DNA of 64,000 nt from Fodinicola feengrottensis (GCF_010993775.1 NZ_WOTO01000040.1:1-64000); one strand, 5' to 3'. Shown: positions 1-8,121, numbered from the stretch's first letter. Numbers and translations are program-made. Notes: a model not told the origin generated them from the sequence alone.

Positions 1-66
1 GTGGCGCTGGCTTCATCAGCGAGGACGTCTACGCCCTGCCGATGGTCGGCAACAGGCCCGTTGTCA
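1..66 (+). pseudogene. Sugar ABC transporter binding protein, 5' fragment
   Basis: The third reading frame from base 3 gives GAGFISEDVYALPMVGNRPV, which resembles the segment of extracellular carbohydrate-binding proteins where a flexible loop and the ...YALP... motif precede the sugar site. Family resemblance stops near base 66, although the frame stays open to a TAG at 144-146 with no further similarity. The matching C-terminal half lies at 505-1169. The gene therefore appears to have lost roughly a hundred codons and gained about 440 bp of foreign sequence, part of it the palindromic repeat family seen at 1.2 and 4.2 kb. The true start is outside the window. Confidence 0.5.
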
Positions 67-282
67 TGATAATTCATCAACAAAGACCGAAATTGCACAT
101 CCGCCGGACCGAAACACCCGCCGTCGTCGTGATCGGGACGTGGTAGCGGTACCCGAGCGACTCCACCCCGCCCTGATAACTGCCCTTACTGCACGACATG
201 TTGAAAGGTCGATTCGGGGGGAAGACAGCATTAGAGCAAGCCGCTATCGAGGTCAAGAAGTCAACGTTCACGAGCAAAAGGT

Positions 283-500
283 GCCAAGGCTGAAGTCAAG
301 GGCAAGAGCGGCGGTTGCCTCGCGGGGAGGGTGCCTCTCGGGTTCTTAGGGTTTAACAACGCGTGGGTTCTGGGTACGGGGAGATCGGTTCAGCTCGCGC
401 GCTGGTGACGACGTGCTTAGAACTGTGCCCGTTTATGTCGCGTTTCCCGAGCCGTGCCCGGGTATCGCTCGCCGAGGCGGGCTTTGTGGCAGGTCGCGAT
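283..500 (+). repeat. Modular interspersed repeat, short copy
   Basis: This stretch matches the longer copies at 1225-1992 (inverted) and 4185-5330 in the same order: GTCAAGGGCAAGAGCGGCGG, a glycine-codon-like G-rich run, GGGTACGGGG, then CTGGTGATGACG-like, TTCTGTGCCC-like and GTCGCGTTTCCCGAGCCG. It is more diverged than the other copies and lacks the large palindromic modules. It lies inside the sugar-binding protein gene. The bases from 67 to 282 hold nothing I recognise; a short minus-strand frame there (77-277) has no recognisable family. Confidence 0.7.
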
Positions 501-504
501 CGGG

Positions 505-1169
505 CCACCAGCGTCAAACTCGACACCCCCACGCACGTCAAGCTGATGCAGTGGTGGACGCAGATGGTCAACCAGGGCCTCGCGCTGAAGCTGGACAGCA
601 ACACCGAGAACGGCGACAACGCCTTCACCGCCGGCAAGGTCGCGATGACCCTGGAATCCACCGGCTCGCTCGGCGGTTTCCTCAAGGCCACCAAGGGAAA
701 GTTCGACATCGGCACCGGCTTCTACCCGAAGGTCAACGCGTCCGACACTGGCGGCCCGATCATCGGCGGCGCCTCCCTGTGGGTGGTCGGCAAGGGAAAG
801 AAGCCCGAGCAGGAACGCGCTTCGTGGGAATTCATCAAATACCTGGCGAGCGCTGACACCCAGGCCACCTGGCACACCTCCACCGGCTATTTCCCGATCA
901 GCAAGTCGGCCCTGACCACCAGTGTCGACCAGGCCTGGGTCGGCCAGCGGCCGCAGTTCAAGACCGCGATCACCCAGCTGCAGAACACCAAACTCACCAC
1001 CGCCACTCAGGGCTGCGCGCTCGGCACCCTGCCGCAGACACGTAAAGCCGTCGAAAACGCGATGCAGGCAATCGTTTTGCAAGGCAAGGACCCGAAGGCC
1101 ACCTTCGACGCCACCGAAGCGAGCCTGAAGACCACCATCAGCCAATACAACCAGTCCGTCGGCGGCTGA
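505..1169 (+). pseudogene. Sugar ABC transporter binding protein, 3' fragment
   Basis: About 220 codons of a family 1 extracellular solute-binding protein. Typical landmarks are DTPTHVKLMQWWTQMVNQG, a G.vAM..ES.GSLG stretch in the ligand cleft, GGASLWVVGKGKKPEQ and ASWEFIKYLASADTQATWH, followed by a conserved TGYFPI motif. The protein would act outside the membrane and deliver a sugar or glycerol-phosphate-type ligand to two permeases, but no partner permease is next to it. The upstream 1-66 piece is the same gene in the same frame class. The reading frame is open from 363, but its first ~47 codons are repeat-derived. It is followed by a strong terminator. Confidence 0.75.
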
Positions 1170-1182
1170 TCCCACCCTTTCC

Positions 1183-1220
1183 GCCCGGCGTCGGATTCTT
1201 CCGACGCCGGGCTTTCTTTT
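1183..1220 (+). terminator. Rho-independent terminator of the binding-protein gene
   Basis: A perfect 12-bp stem, GCCCGGCGTCGG / CCGACGCCGGGC, has a 6-nt loop and is followed by TTTCTTTT. It begins 13 bp after the stop codon at 1167-1169. Confidence 0.9.
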
Positions 1221-1356
1221 ACGCTGAGGTGCGGGTCAAGGGCTTCAAAGACGGAGGTCGAGGTCAGAAGGTCAAGGGCGAAGGTCAAGGTCTGCCCTGC
1301 GGGCGGCGCCTCTAGGAAGAACGGAGTTTGGGTGCAGGTGGGTGGTTGGGTTGCTT

Positions 1357-1490
1357 GTTCTCCCCGTCGGCGCCCAAGGGCAGCACATTTCCCGGCCCGG
1401 CGGCGGAGCTTGGGTGCCGTGCCCGGCTTTTGTTTGCCACCGCCGGGTCAGGAAATGTGCAGGGCTACGCCCGCCGACGGGGAGAACAAG
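1357..1490. repeat. Large palindromic module (PAL1), copy A
   Basis: The arms TTGTTCTCCCCGTCGGCG and CGCCGACGGGGAGAACAA are exact reverse complements. Further in, GCACATTTCC/GGAAATGTGC and the GGCCCGGCGGCGG/CCGCCGGGTC segments also pair. The whole unit could fold into one long hairpin. Two further copies occur at 4333-4466 and 4960-5100. Confidence 0.85.
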
Positions 1491-1623
1491 CAGCCCACAC
1501 TCGCAAAAAAGCACATCCCCCTCACCCCACTCCATCGACCCTCACGCGACCCCATCCTCCCCCGTCGACTTCGCTACTCTGCGCCACCACCCGCTGCGAG
1601 TTCGGCTACTCTCCGCGACATCC

Positions 1624-1712
1624 TTTGTTGATCTTGGTTAGTTTGCCTACCCAAACCAGACATTTCAGGCCGATGTCCGTTTTGGGTAGGCCAACTAACC
1701 AAGATCAACAAC
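1624..1712. repeat. Palindromic module (PAL2), copy A
   Basis: TTGTTGATCTTGGTTAGTTT at the left pairs with AACTAACCAAGATCAACAA at the right, around an inner GCCTACCC / GGGTAGGC pair and a centre containing AGACATTTCAGGCCGATGTC. Copy B has the same module at 4690-4778 with different inner bases, and the pairing is largely retained. Confidence 0.85.
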
Positions 1713-1992
1713 TCTCGTCCCGAAGAATGGGACGGGCACACCGCAGGAGCCCCACCAGTCCCAGCTGTCACAGGTCGGGGGTCGAGTGCGGTACAAAAGC
1801 CCGCACTCGGCGAGCGATACCCGGGAAACGGCTCGGGAAACGCGACAAACAGGGCACAGAACTAAGCAACGTCATCACCAGCAGCGCGAGGTGTCCGTTC
1901 TCCCCGTACCCAAACGCCACGCCACACCAAAACCCGGAAGAACCGGGATCCACCCTCCCCCGAGGCAACCGCCGCTCTTGACCTTGACCTTC

Positions 1993-3175
1993 GCCCTTCG
2001 CGTACGTGATGCCGTCGAAGTTGACTTCGACGGGCCTGTACATCGGGGATGTCGCTGGCGATCGGGTGCGTGGAGGCAGCAGCTGGTCCTGCCGGTAGCC
2101 CCAGGACTTCTCGATGTTCTCAAACGAAGTCCAGGCGACCTCGGCGAACGGCGAGTCGATTTCGGCCTGACACAAGGCGGACGCCAGTTCGGCGAACGAC
2201 TCGTTCAGCCACAGGTCGTCCCACCAGGTCATGGTGACCAGGTCGCCGAACCACATGTGCGCCATTTCGTGCAACACCGTCGTACAACGCCGCTCGAGGG
2301 TGTATTCGACCGGCTTGGACCGGAAGACGTAATCCTCCAGAATGGTCACGCAGCCGGCGTTCTCCATCGCGCCCGCGTTGTATTCCGGGCAGAAGATCTG
2401 GTCGTACTTTCCGAACGGGTAACGGAAACCGAACTGCTCGTGATACCAGTCGAAGCCCTTGCGGGTCAGGTCGAACAAGTTGTCCGCGTCCAGGTATTTC
2501 ACCAGCGACGCGCGGCAGTAGATGCCCAGGTCGATGCCGTCGTGGTGGTCGGTGGCACCGGCGTACGGACCAGCCACGATCGCGGTGATATAGGGCGAGA
2601 TCCGTTTGGTGGTGCTGAAATGCACGGTCTGGGCGCCGTTCTCGGCCGGCTCGGAACTTTCCGGTGCGGCGTTGGAGAAGACCTTCCAGTGCGCCGGCGC
2701 GGTCACGTGGAACGTGAACTCGGCCTTCAGGTCGGGCTGGTCGAAGCAGGTGTAAACGCGCTTCGCGTCCGCGGTCTCGAACTGGCTGTAGAGGTAGACC
2801 TCGTCGTCGACCGGGTCCAGGAACCGGTGCAGGCCCTCGCCGGTGTTGGTGTAGAGCCCGTCCGCCTCGACCACCAGCACGTTCTGGGCGGCGAGGCCGG
2901 TCAGCGCGATGCCGGTCTGCGGGTCGTACCCGGAGGTGTCGACCGGCTGACCGTTGAGGGTCGCCGAATGGATCCGGTCAGCGATCAGGTCGCAGAAGGT
3001 CTCGGCGCCCGGCGTGCTGGCGGTGAACCGTGCTTCGGTGCGGGCGGGTGCGGTAAGTCCGCTCCCCGGGCTGGCCGCTGCCGTCGGTCAGATCCAGCCA
3101 CACCTCGTACGAGTCCACCGCAAGCAGTTCGGCGCGCTCACGGGCCTCGGCGCGGGTGAGGTTGCTTCCTGGCAC
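1993..3175 (-). pseudogene. pepN: Aminopeptidase N (M1), truncated
   Basis: This is the N-terminal ~394 residues of a roughly 850-residue M1 zinc aminopeptidase, which trims N-terminal residues from peptides in the cytoplasm. The substrate motif GAMENAG and the zinc site HEMAH with the distant NESFAEL glutamate are intact. The protein then stops resembling the family at FDGITYAKG, where the repeat of copy A begins, so the whole C-terminal helical domain is missing; a read-through frame runs to 1768. GTG at 3175 is chosen as start because GAAGGAG lies just upstream and homologues begin PGTNLTR. One frameshift near 3060 separates LDLTDGSG from FCDLIADRIHSATL. It is divergent from the nitroreductase, as Rv2467 is from Rv2466c. 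Confidence 0.85.
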
Positions 3176-3351
3176 GGCGTTGCTCTCCTTCAACCTGGGT
3201 TTGTTGCTGCTGGGCTACGCAGCGGTCACCGCAATGATGCCAGCCGAACGGGAATATGCCGGTCCAGGGCGGTGCTCATGGTTGAAAACGCATGAGTCCG
3301 CGACCGTTCCGGTGGTCGTGGCTGACTGTTTGGCTAGGGGAGGATCCTTCA

Positions 3352-4018
3352 GTGTCTGCTCAGACCGAAGCGGAAACGGTGACCGCCGAATTCTGGTTTG
3401 ACCCGCTTTGCCCTTGGGCGTGGATGACTTCGCGCTGGATGTTGGAAGTGGAAAAGGTGCGTCCGGTCAAGACGCGGTTTCACGTGATGAGCCTCTCCGT
3501 GCTGAACGAAGGGCGCGATGACCTGCCCGAACAGTACAAAGAAGGGATCGCGAAGGGCTGGGGCCCGGTCCGGGTCGGCATCGCCGTGGAGCAGCGACTC
3601 GGCTCCGACGCGTTGCGCTCGTACTACACGGCCATCGGCACCCGTTTCCACCCCGGCGGCCAGAGCGCCTTCAGCGAGGACGCGACCGAGAGCGTCCACG
3701 ACGTGATCGCCGCCGCCTTGGCCGATGCCGGACTCCCGGCCGATCTGCTCGAGGCGGCTGACAACAAGGACCTCGACGAGGCCGTCCGCAAGTCCCACCA
3801 CGAAGGCATGGATGCCGTCGGCATGGACGTCGGCACCCCCCGTTATCCACGTCCCCGGCCCGGACGGCAGCACGGTCGCCTTCTTCGGCCCCGTCGTCAC
3901 CCCGGCCCCCAAGGGCGACGCCGCCGCCCGCCTCTGGGATGGCACCCTGCTGGTCGCCAGCACCCCCGGCTTCTACGAAATCAAGCGCACCCGCACGGTC
4001 GGCCCGATCTTCGACTAA
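3352..4018 (+). CDS. DsbA-family mycothiol-dependent nitroreductase-like protein
   Basis: A DsbA-like thioredoxin-fold protein of about 221 residues, closest in my recollection to Mycobacterium Rv2466c, a mycothiol-dependent reductase. The N-terminus reads [20 protein letters not shown], so the active-site motif is C-P-W-A with only the first cysteine. Further family signatures are [38 protein letters not shown] and the C-terminal [14 protein letters not shown]. The GTG at 3352 has AGGGGAGG upstream. A run of six C near 3836 shifts the frame; after it the natural sequence resumes as [18 protein letters not shown] and ends at TAA 4016-4018. I regard the shift as a sequencing error. The bases from 4019 to 4184 carry a G-run of about eleven near 4120 and no gene. 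Confidence 0.85.
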
Positions 4019-4332
4019 CCCGCCGCCGGCAACCACCCGAGCACCAGTTGTCTGTGACAGGACCGACGCGGCGCAAAACTGTCGTACGTGTGCTGTTTTC
4101 TGGCCCCCACCCAGTGACGGGGGGGGGGGTGGGTTTGAGGGACGCGCGCGCGTGATTTTTTCGTTGAGTGGGTCAAACCTGACGTTCGAGGTCGAAGGTC
4201 AAGGTCGAAGGTCAAGGTCGAAGGTCAAGGTCGAAGGTCAAGGTCAAGAGCGGCGGTTGCCTCGGGGGAGGGTGGATCCCGGTTCTTGCGGGTTTTGGTG
4301 TGGCGTGGGGCTTGGGTACGGGGTTGCGGTGG

Positions 4333-4466
4333 TCCGTTCTCCCCGTCGGCGCCCAAGGGCAGCACATTTCCTGGCCCGGCGGCGGAGCTTGGGTGGGTGG
4401 TTGCGTTTGGTTCGCCGCCGCCGGGCCAGGAAATGTGCAGGGCTACGCCCGCCGACGGGGAGACCG
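4333..4466. repeat. PAL1 module inserted in the head of copy B
   Basis: GTCCGTTCTCCCCGTCGGCG at the left pairs with CGCCGACGGGGAGACCGGAC at the right, with the inner arms GCACATTTCCTGGCCCGGCG / CCGGGCCAGGAAATGTGC. Copy A lacks this module at the same place and goes directly from GGGTACGGGG to AGAACGGACACCTCGCG. Confidence 0.85.
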
Positions 4467-4689
4467 GACACCTCGCGCTGCTGGTGATCGAGTTGGTTAG
4501 TTCTGTGCCCTGTTTTGTCGCGTTTCCCGAGTAGTTCCCGGGTGTCGCTCGTCGAGTGCGGGACTTTGTGCACCGCTCGACGTCGAGTGCGGGCTTTTGT
4601 ACCGCACTCGACCCCTCGCCTGTGACAGCTGGGACTGATGGGGTCCCTGTGACTCCTGCGACCCGCTCGTCCCACTCTTTGGGACGATA

Positions 4690-4778
4690 GTTGTTGATCT
4701 TGGTTAGTTGGTCTACTCAAACCGGACATCGGTCTGAAATGTCTGGGTTGGGTAGGCAAACTAACCAAGATCAACAAC
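4690..4778. repeat. PAL2 module, copy B
   Basis: GTTGTTGATCTTGGTTAGTT pairs with AACTAACCAAGATCAACAAC at the far end, giving a perfect 20-bp outer stem. Confidence 0.9.
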
Positions 4779-4959
4779 GGATGTCGCGGAAGGTAGCCGA
4801 ATCCGGGAAGTGTGGTGGCGCAGAGTAGCGGGGTAGGTGGAGTGCGCCTGGAGGTGAGGGGGGTGGGGTCGCGTGAGGGTCGGCGAAAGTGGGTGGGGCG
4901 CGCGAGGCGTCGATGGAGTGGGGTGAGGGGATGTGCTTTTTCGCGAGTGTGGGCTGCTT

Positions 4960-5100
4960 GTTCTCCCCGTCGGCGGGCGTAGCCCTGCACATTTCCTGAC
5001 CCGGCGGCGGCAAACAAAAAGCCGGGCACGGCACCCAAGCTCCGCCGCCGGGCCAGGAAATGTGCTGCCCTTGCCCTTGGGCGCCGACGGGGAGAACAAG
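4960..5100. repeat. PAL1 module, second copy in B
   Basis: CTTGTTCTCCCCGTCGGCG at the left pairs with CGCCGACGGGGAGAACAAG at the right. The centre has the same GCACATTTCCTG / CAGGAAATGTGC arms as the other PAL1 copies. Confidence 0.85.
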
Positions 5101-5204
5101 CAACCCAACCACCCACCTACGCAACGACCAAACCCAAACCAGTTCTTCCTAGAGGCGCCGCCCGCAGGGCAGACCTTGACCCTCGCCCCTAAGGCGCTCG
5201 CCTC

Positions 5205-5296
5205 TGAGCCTCTGAGCCTCTGAGCCTCTGAGGCCCTGAGGCCCTGAGGCCCTGAGCCCCTGAGCCCCTGAGGCCCTGAGGCCCTGAGGCCCTGAC
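5205..5296. repeat. Nine-base minisatellite
   Basis: About ten tandem units of CTGAGGCCC / CTGAGCCCC / CTGAGCCTC variants lie at the 3' edge of repeat copy B, 110 bp before the DUF1015 gene. Confidence 0.85.
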
Positions 5297-5408
5297 TTTC
5301 GCCTTTGACCTTGAGGCACCGGCCCTCGCCCAGGAGGTCGTGACTCGCCTGGCTAAAAACCGCTGTGGCCGGCGGACAGAGCGCCGGGCGGGTGGGTAGC
5401 CTCGCCGG

Positions 5409-6642
5409 ATGCAGAGCGACAAGGTGGTCACCGCGATTGAGGCGGGCTGGGTCTCCACCGGCGGTACGGGTGCGTCGAACTATGACGAGTTCGCCGCGGA
5501 CACCGAGATCATCGCGGTCATCGACGCGAATCCGCGGTCGGCGCTGGCGATCGAGATGCCGCACTGTACGCCGGCGGCGGTCAAGGCTGGCCAGGATTTC
5601 ACCGCGGCGCTGAACGGCGCGGCGGCCACTTTGCGGAAACAGAAACAGGATGGCACGTACGAGCAGGTCGACCAGCTGGTCGCGCCATATCGGATCACCG
5701 AGGGCGACCAGGTCACTTATGGACTTTTCGCGGCGGTGGCGACCGACCAGATCTCGACTTCGGCGGACGAGCCGGGCCTGGTCGTACGCAACGAGGACGT
5801 GTTCGTGGCCAAGGTGGTCGAGCGGACCGCGCTCACCAAGCGTCTCAAGACGCTGTTGTCGCCGGTTCTCCTGATCCAGACCGCGCACGCGGACGCCCTG
5901 AAACAGGCCCTGATCGACGCGATCGCCGGCCCGCCGAAGGTCACGGACACCGACGCGGCCGGTCGTCGGCACGAGGTGTGGGCGCTCGGGCCTGGGGAGG
6001 TGGCTGACCGGCTGCTCGCACTGGCTGGCGGCGGCGAGCTGGTGGTGGCGGACGGAAACCACCGCAGCCTGTCGGCGCAGCAGGCAGGCCGGCCTCGACC
6101 GCTTCCTGGCAGTCATCACCACTTCCGACTCGGTCCGCATCGCGCCGTACGACCGGCTCATCAGGCGCTGGGACGCCGACCTGCCGACGGTGCTCACGAA
6201 GCTGACGGAGGCGGGCGCGGGAGTACGGGAGAAGCCAGGTGGTCCGGAGATCCCGGCGACCGGCACAGTGGTGCTCTACGCGGGCGGCAGGACGTACGAG
6301 ATCGCGTTGCCGGCGCAGCCAGCGGGCGAAGTAGCCCAGAAGGTGGCCCAGAAGGTGGCGCAGCAGCTGGATCACGCGGTGATTGAGCGGGTGCTCTTCG
6401 GGCAGGTGTTGGGGATGGCAGCGGACGACAAGCGGATCAGCTATGTCGGCGGGGACTACGGCCCGTCGTGGCTGGCGGCCGAGGTGGACGCCGGCGACGC
6501 CGTCGCGGCTGTCCTGGTGGCGCCGGTCTCGGTGGACGACTTCGTGGCGGTCAACCTGTCCCGGGAGAAGATGCCCCGCAAGAGAGCACGTGGTTCGTCC
6601 CGAAAAGCGCGCGCTGGGTTGGTGCTGGCGGACGTACGCTGA
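5409..6642 (+). CDS. DUF1015 family protein
   Basis: A DUF1015 protein of about 411 residues, an actinobacterial and clostridial family without established biochemical role, sometimes linked to a SpoOJ/ParA/ParB-like annotation. Recognisable motifs are the PHCTP...G block near the N-terminus, YEQVDQLVAPYRITEGDQVT, the highly conserved VADGNHRSLSA and a C-terminal MPRKSTWFVPK-type ending. The frame shifts once near 6092, after LSAQQAG, where the true sequence continues LDRFLAVITTSDSVRIAPYD. Two further compensating indels, an extra AG near 6583 and a change in the GCGCGC run near 6607, garble the STWFVPK motif without altering the final frame. It overlaps the convergent PAP2 gene tail by about 190 bp. 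Confidence 0.8.
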
Positions 6643-7337
6643 GCCGCCTCCCGCAGGTGCCGGTTCTCCGGCCGCAGGTGCTCGGGCAGCGGTGAGGGCG
6701 CCAGCATCGACAGCGCGATGCCGATCAGCCAGCCGGCCACGATGTCGGTCAGCCAGTGGTAGTTCAGCCCGACCAGCGATCCACCGAACACCACGGCCAG
6801 CGAAGCGACCACCAGGAACCGGCGCAGCGGGGTGCTCAGGAAGCTGATCTTGTCGCCCCACAGGCCGAAGATGATCCGCAGCAGCAGGGTCCAGATGATG
6901 ATCGTGTTCGCGGAGTGGCCCGATGGGTACGAGAGCGCGTTGACGCCGAAGAGGTCCTCGCCGGTGTCCGGGGCAGTGCGCCCGAAAGCGGTCTTCATGA
7001 CCTCAATGACCACCCAGTTCGCCGCCATCGTGCCGACCACGGTCAGCGCCGGTCGCAGGCTGCGGGCCGCGATGGTGGCGACCGCGAGAACGGCGACGAC
7101 CAGGCCGACCGCGTAGACGTCCTCGCTGATGAAAGCCAGCGCCACCAGGCCGGTGTGCAGGGACAGTCCGGCGCGGGTGTCGAAGATCTCCGAGACGGTT
7201 CCGTCGAAGGTCCGCAGTGACCCCTCGATGAGGATGTCCGCGGTCATGACGACCAGTGCGATGACAGCACCCAGCGCGACGAAGAGGCGCCAATAACGCG
7301 CGATGTCCGTCACCCAGCCCGTGCTTTCCCTCGCCAT
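6456..7337 (-). CDS. PAP2 superfamily phosphatase, membrane protein
   Basis: An integral membrane phosphatase of about 293 residues of the type-2 phosphatidic acid phosphatase family, expected to dephosphorylate lipid phosphates such as undecaprenyl pyrophosphate. The three catalytic motifs are present: KTAFGRTAPDTGE (motif 1), YPSGHSANT (motif 2) and LNYHWLTDIVAG (motif 3 with the H-x3-D pair). Five or six hydrophobic segments are seen, including the first at RLFVALGAVIALVV. ATG at 7337 is preferred over GTG at 7358 because GGGGAA precedes it. The last 60 residues, rich in Arg, Ser and Ala, lie opposite the DUF1015 gene and have no hydrophobic segment. They may be a frameshift artefact that hides an earlier stop. 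Confidence 0.85.
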   Translation of the reverse strand: MARESTGWVTDIARYWRLFVALGAVIALVVMTADILIEGSLRTFDGTVSEIFDTRAGLSLHTGLVALAFISEDVYAVGLVVAVLAVATIAARSLRPALTVVGTMAANWVVIEVMKTAFGRTAPDTGEDLFGVNALSYPSGHSANTIIIWTLLLRIIFGLWGDKISFLSTPLRRFLVVASLAVVFGGSLVGLNYHWLTDIVAGWLIGIALSMLAPSPLPEHLRPENRHLREAAQRTSASTNPARAFRDEPRALLRGIFSRDRLTATKSSTETGATRTAATASPASTSAASHDGP

Positions 7338-7553
7338 TGAGGGTTCCCCGGCCGCCACGGTGGTCCTCCGCCCCTGTGCTCCGCCCCGTGTGGATCGCCA
7401 CCACGCATCGATCGCGCCGGTGGACTTTCACCGATCGTCCCGGCTCAGCAGTGCCGCGGGACATCTTGGTCAACGGACAGCGTACCCAATCCGTGCCGGC
7501 CTTATTCTGGCCGTCCGGGCAGCGTTGGTGATCTTGACCACGGCTTATCGGTT

Positions 7554-8121
7554 TCAGGAGCTGTCAGGCGGGGTCCAATGACGGCGTACGACAGCGACGT
7601 CACGCTCGGCGGCGGCCACGTCCGCCTCGGTTGGCCGTGAAGCATCCCGAGCCCGCATCGCGATCTGCACCGGCAGCTGGGTGGGGCCGGCACCGACCAG
7701 GCCACGCAGGCCACCCATCGCCTCCCGGATCGGTGCCGGGGTGCCGTGCCCGACCGGCCCAGGTGGGCGGGCGGGCTCGGCGGACCGGCGGCGGGCGGTT
7801 GGCGGTCGGACCGGGAGCCGGCGGCCCGGCCGGCTTGGGATGCGGCTGGGTGGGCACTGGTACGGCCGCGGGCTCGGTCACCGGCTCATCCAGCGCGTCC
7901 GCCGTGACGGCCGTGACCGCCGCAACCGTACTGGCCTCACCCGTGCTGGCCTCGGCCGTGCCTGGCTGCGGGTCGTCCACCTGGAGGTCCACAGCGAGGT
8001 CGTCCGCCTGGAGGTCCTCCGGCGCGTCACCAGCGGACGCCACTGCCGGGCCACGACCCGGGCGTACCCGCCGGCGCCGCCTGGCCGCATCATGGGAATG
8101 CCGTTTCTGCCCCACTGTCAC
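7554..8121 (-). CDS. Conserved hypothetical protein, basic N-terminus and Pro/Ala-rich middle
   Basis: I do not recognise a named family. The N-terminus MTVGQKRHSHDAARRRRRVR is strongly basic, the middle (about residues 40-125) is Ala, Val and Pro-rich low complexity, and the C-terminus is ordered: APIREAMGGLRGLVGAGPTQ followed by a helix ending in VAVVRRHWTPPDSS. The helix-rich end looks like the constrained part of the protein. The frame changes near 7750 in a G/C run, and the C-terminal part is read in the frame that stops at 7554-7556. It is divergent from the nei2-like gene with only 31 bp between starts, so the two share a promoter region. About 190 residues. Confidence 0.5.

Larger units (their letters stand above)
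1225..1992 (-). repeat. Modular palindrome-rich interspersed repeat, copy A
   Basis: Read on the minus strand, this copy runs from the GGTCAAGGTCAAGAGCGGCGG head (near 1975) through GTCGAGTGCGGGCTTTTGTA, the GTTGATCTTGGTTAG palindrome (1624-1712), a GTCGCGTGAGGG segment and the large TTCTCCCCGTCGGCG palindrome (1357-1490), to the tail GGCGCCGCCCGCAGGGCAGA near 1300. Copy B at 4185-5330 has the same modules in the same order on the plus strand, with insertions. Open frames cross it in several directions but none has family resemblance, so I see no gene here. Its head abuts the cut end of pepN. Confidence 0.85.
4185..5330 (+). repeat. Modular palindrome-rich interspersed repeat, copy B
   Basis: The longest copy. 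In order it holds tandem AAGGTCAAGGTCG units (4190-4250), the AGAGCGGCGGTTGCCTCG head, one PAL1 palindrome (4333-4466), CACCTCGCGCTGCTGGTG, two CGAGTGCGGG...TTTTGT units (4549-4612), PAL2 (4690-4778), a GTCGCGTGAGGG segment, a second PAL1 (4960-5100), the CCTAGAGGCGCCGCCCGCAG tail and a 9-nt minisatellite (5205-5296). Compared with copy A it carries one extra PAL1 inside the head segment. Long open frames on both strands translate only to Pro/Arg-rich sequence without family resemblance, and I see no gene. Confidence 0.85.

Noticed and set aside
77-277. Minus-strand 66-codon frame with two Cys-rich ends
   Set aside because: No leader-peptide or family pattern. It lies in DNA that replaced part of a binding-protein gene, and I cannot support coding.
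4244-5124. Long open frames inside repeat copy B
   Set aside because: They cross palindromes and tandem repeats. The same frames are broken in copy A, so the open state is due to composition.
1225-5330. CRISPR array at the tandem repeats
   Set aside because: The units are adjacent or palindromic, with no regular unique spacers, and no cas genes are in the window.
5189-6266. Minus-strand frames across the minisatellite and DUF1015
   Set aside because: Repetitive Arg/Ala/Pro translation without motifs, opposite a clear gene.
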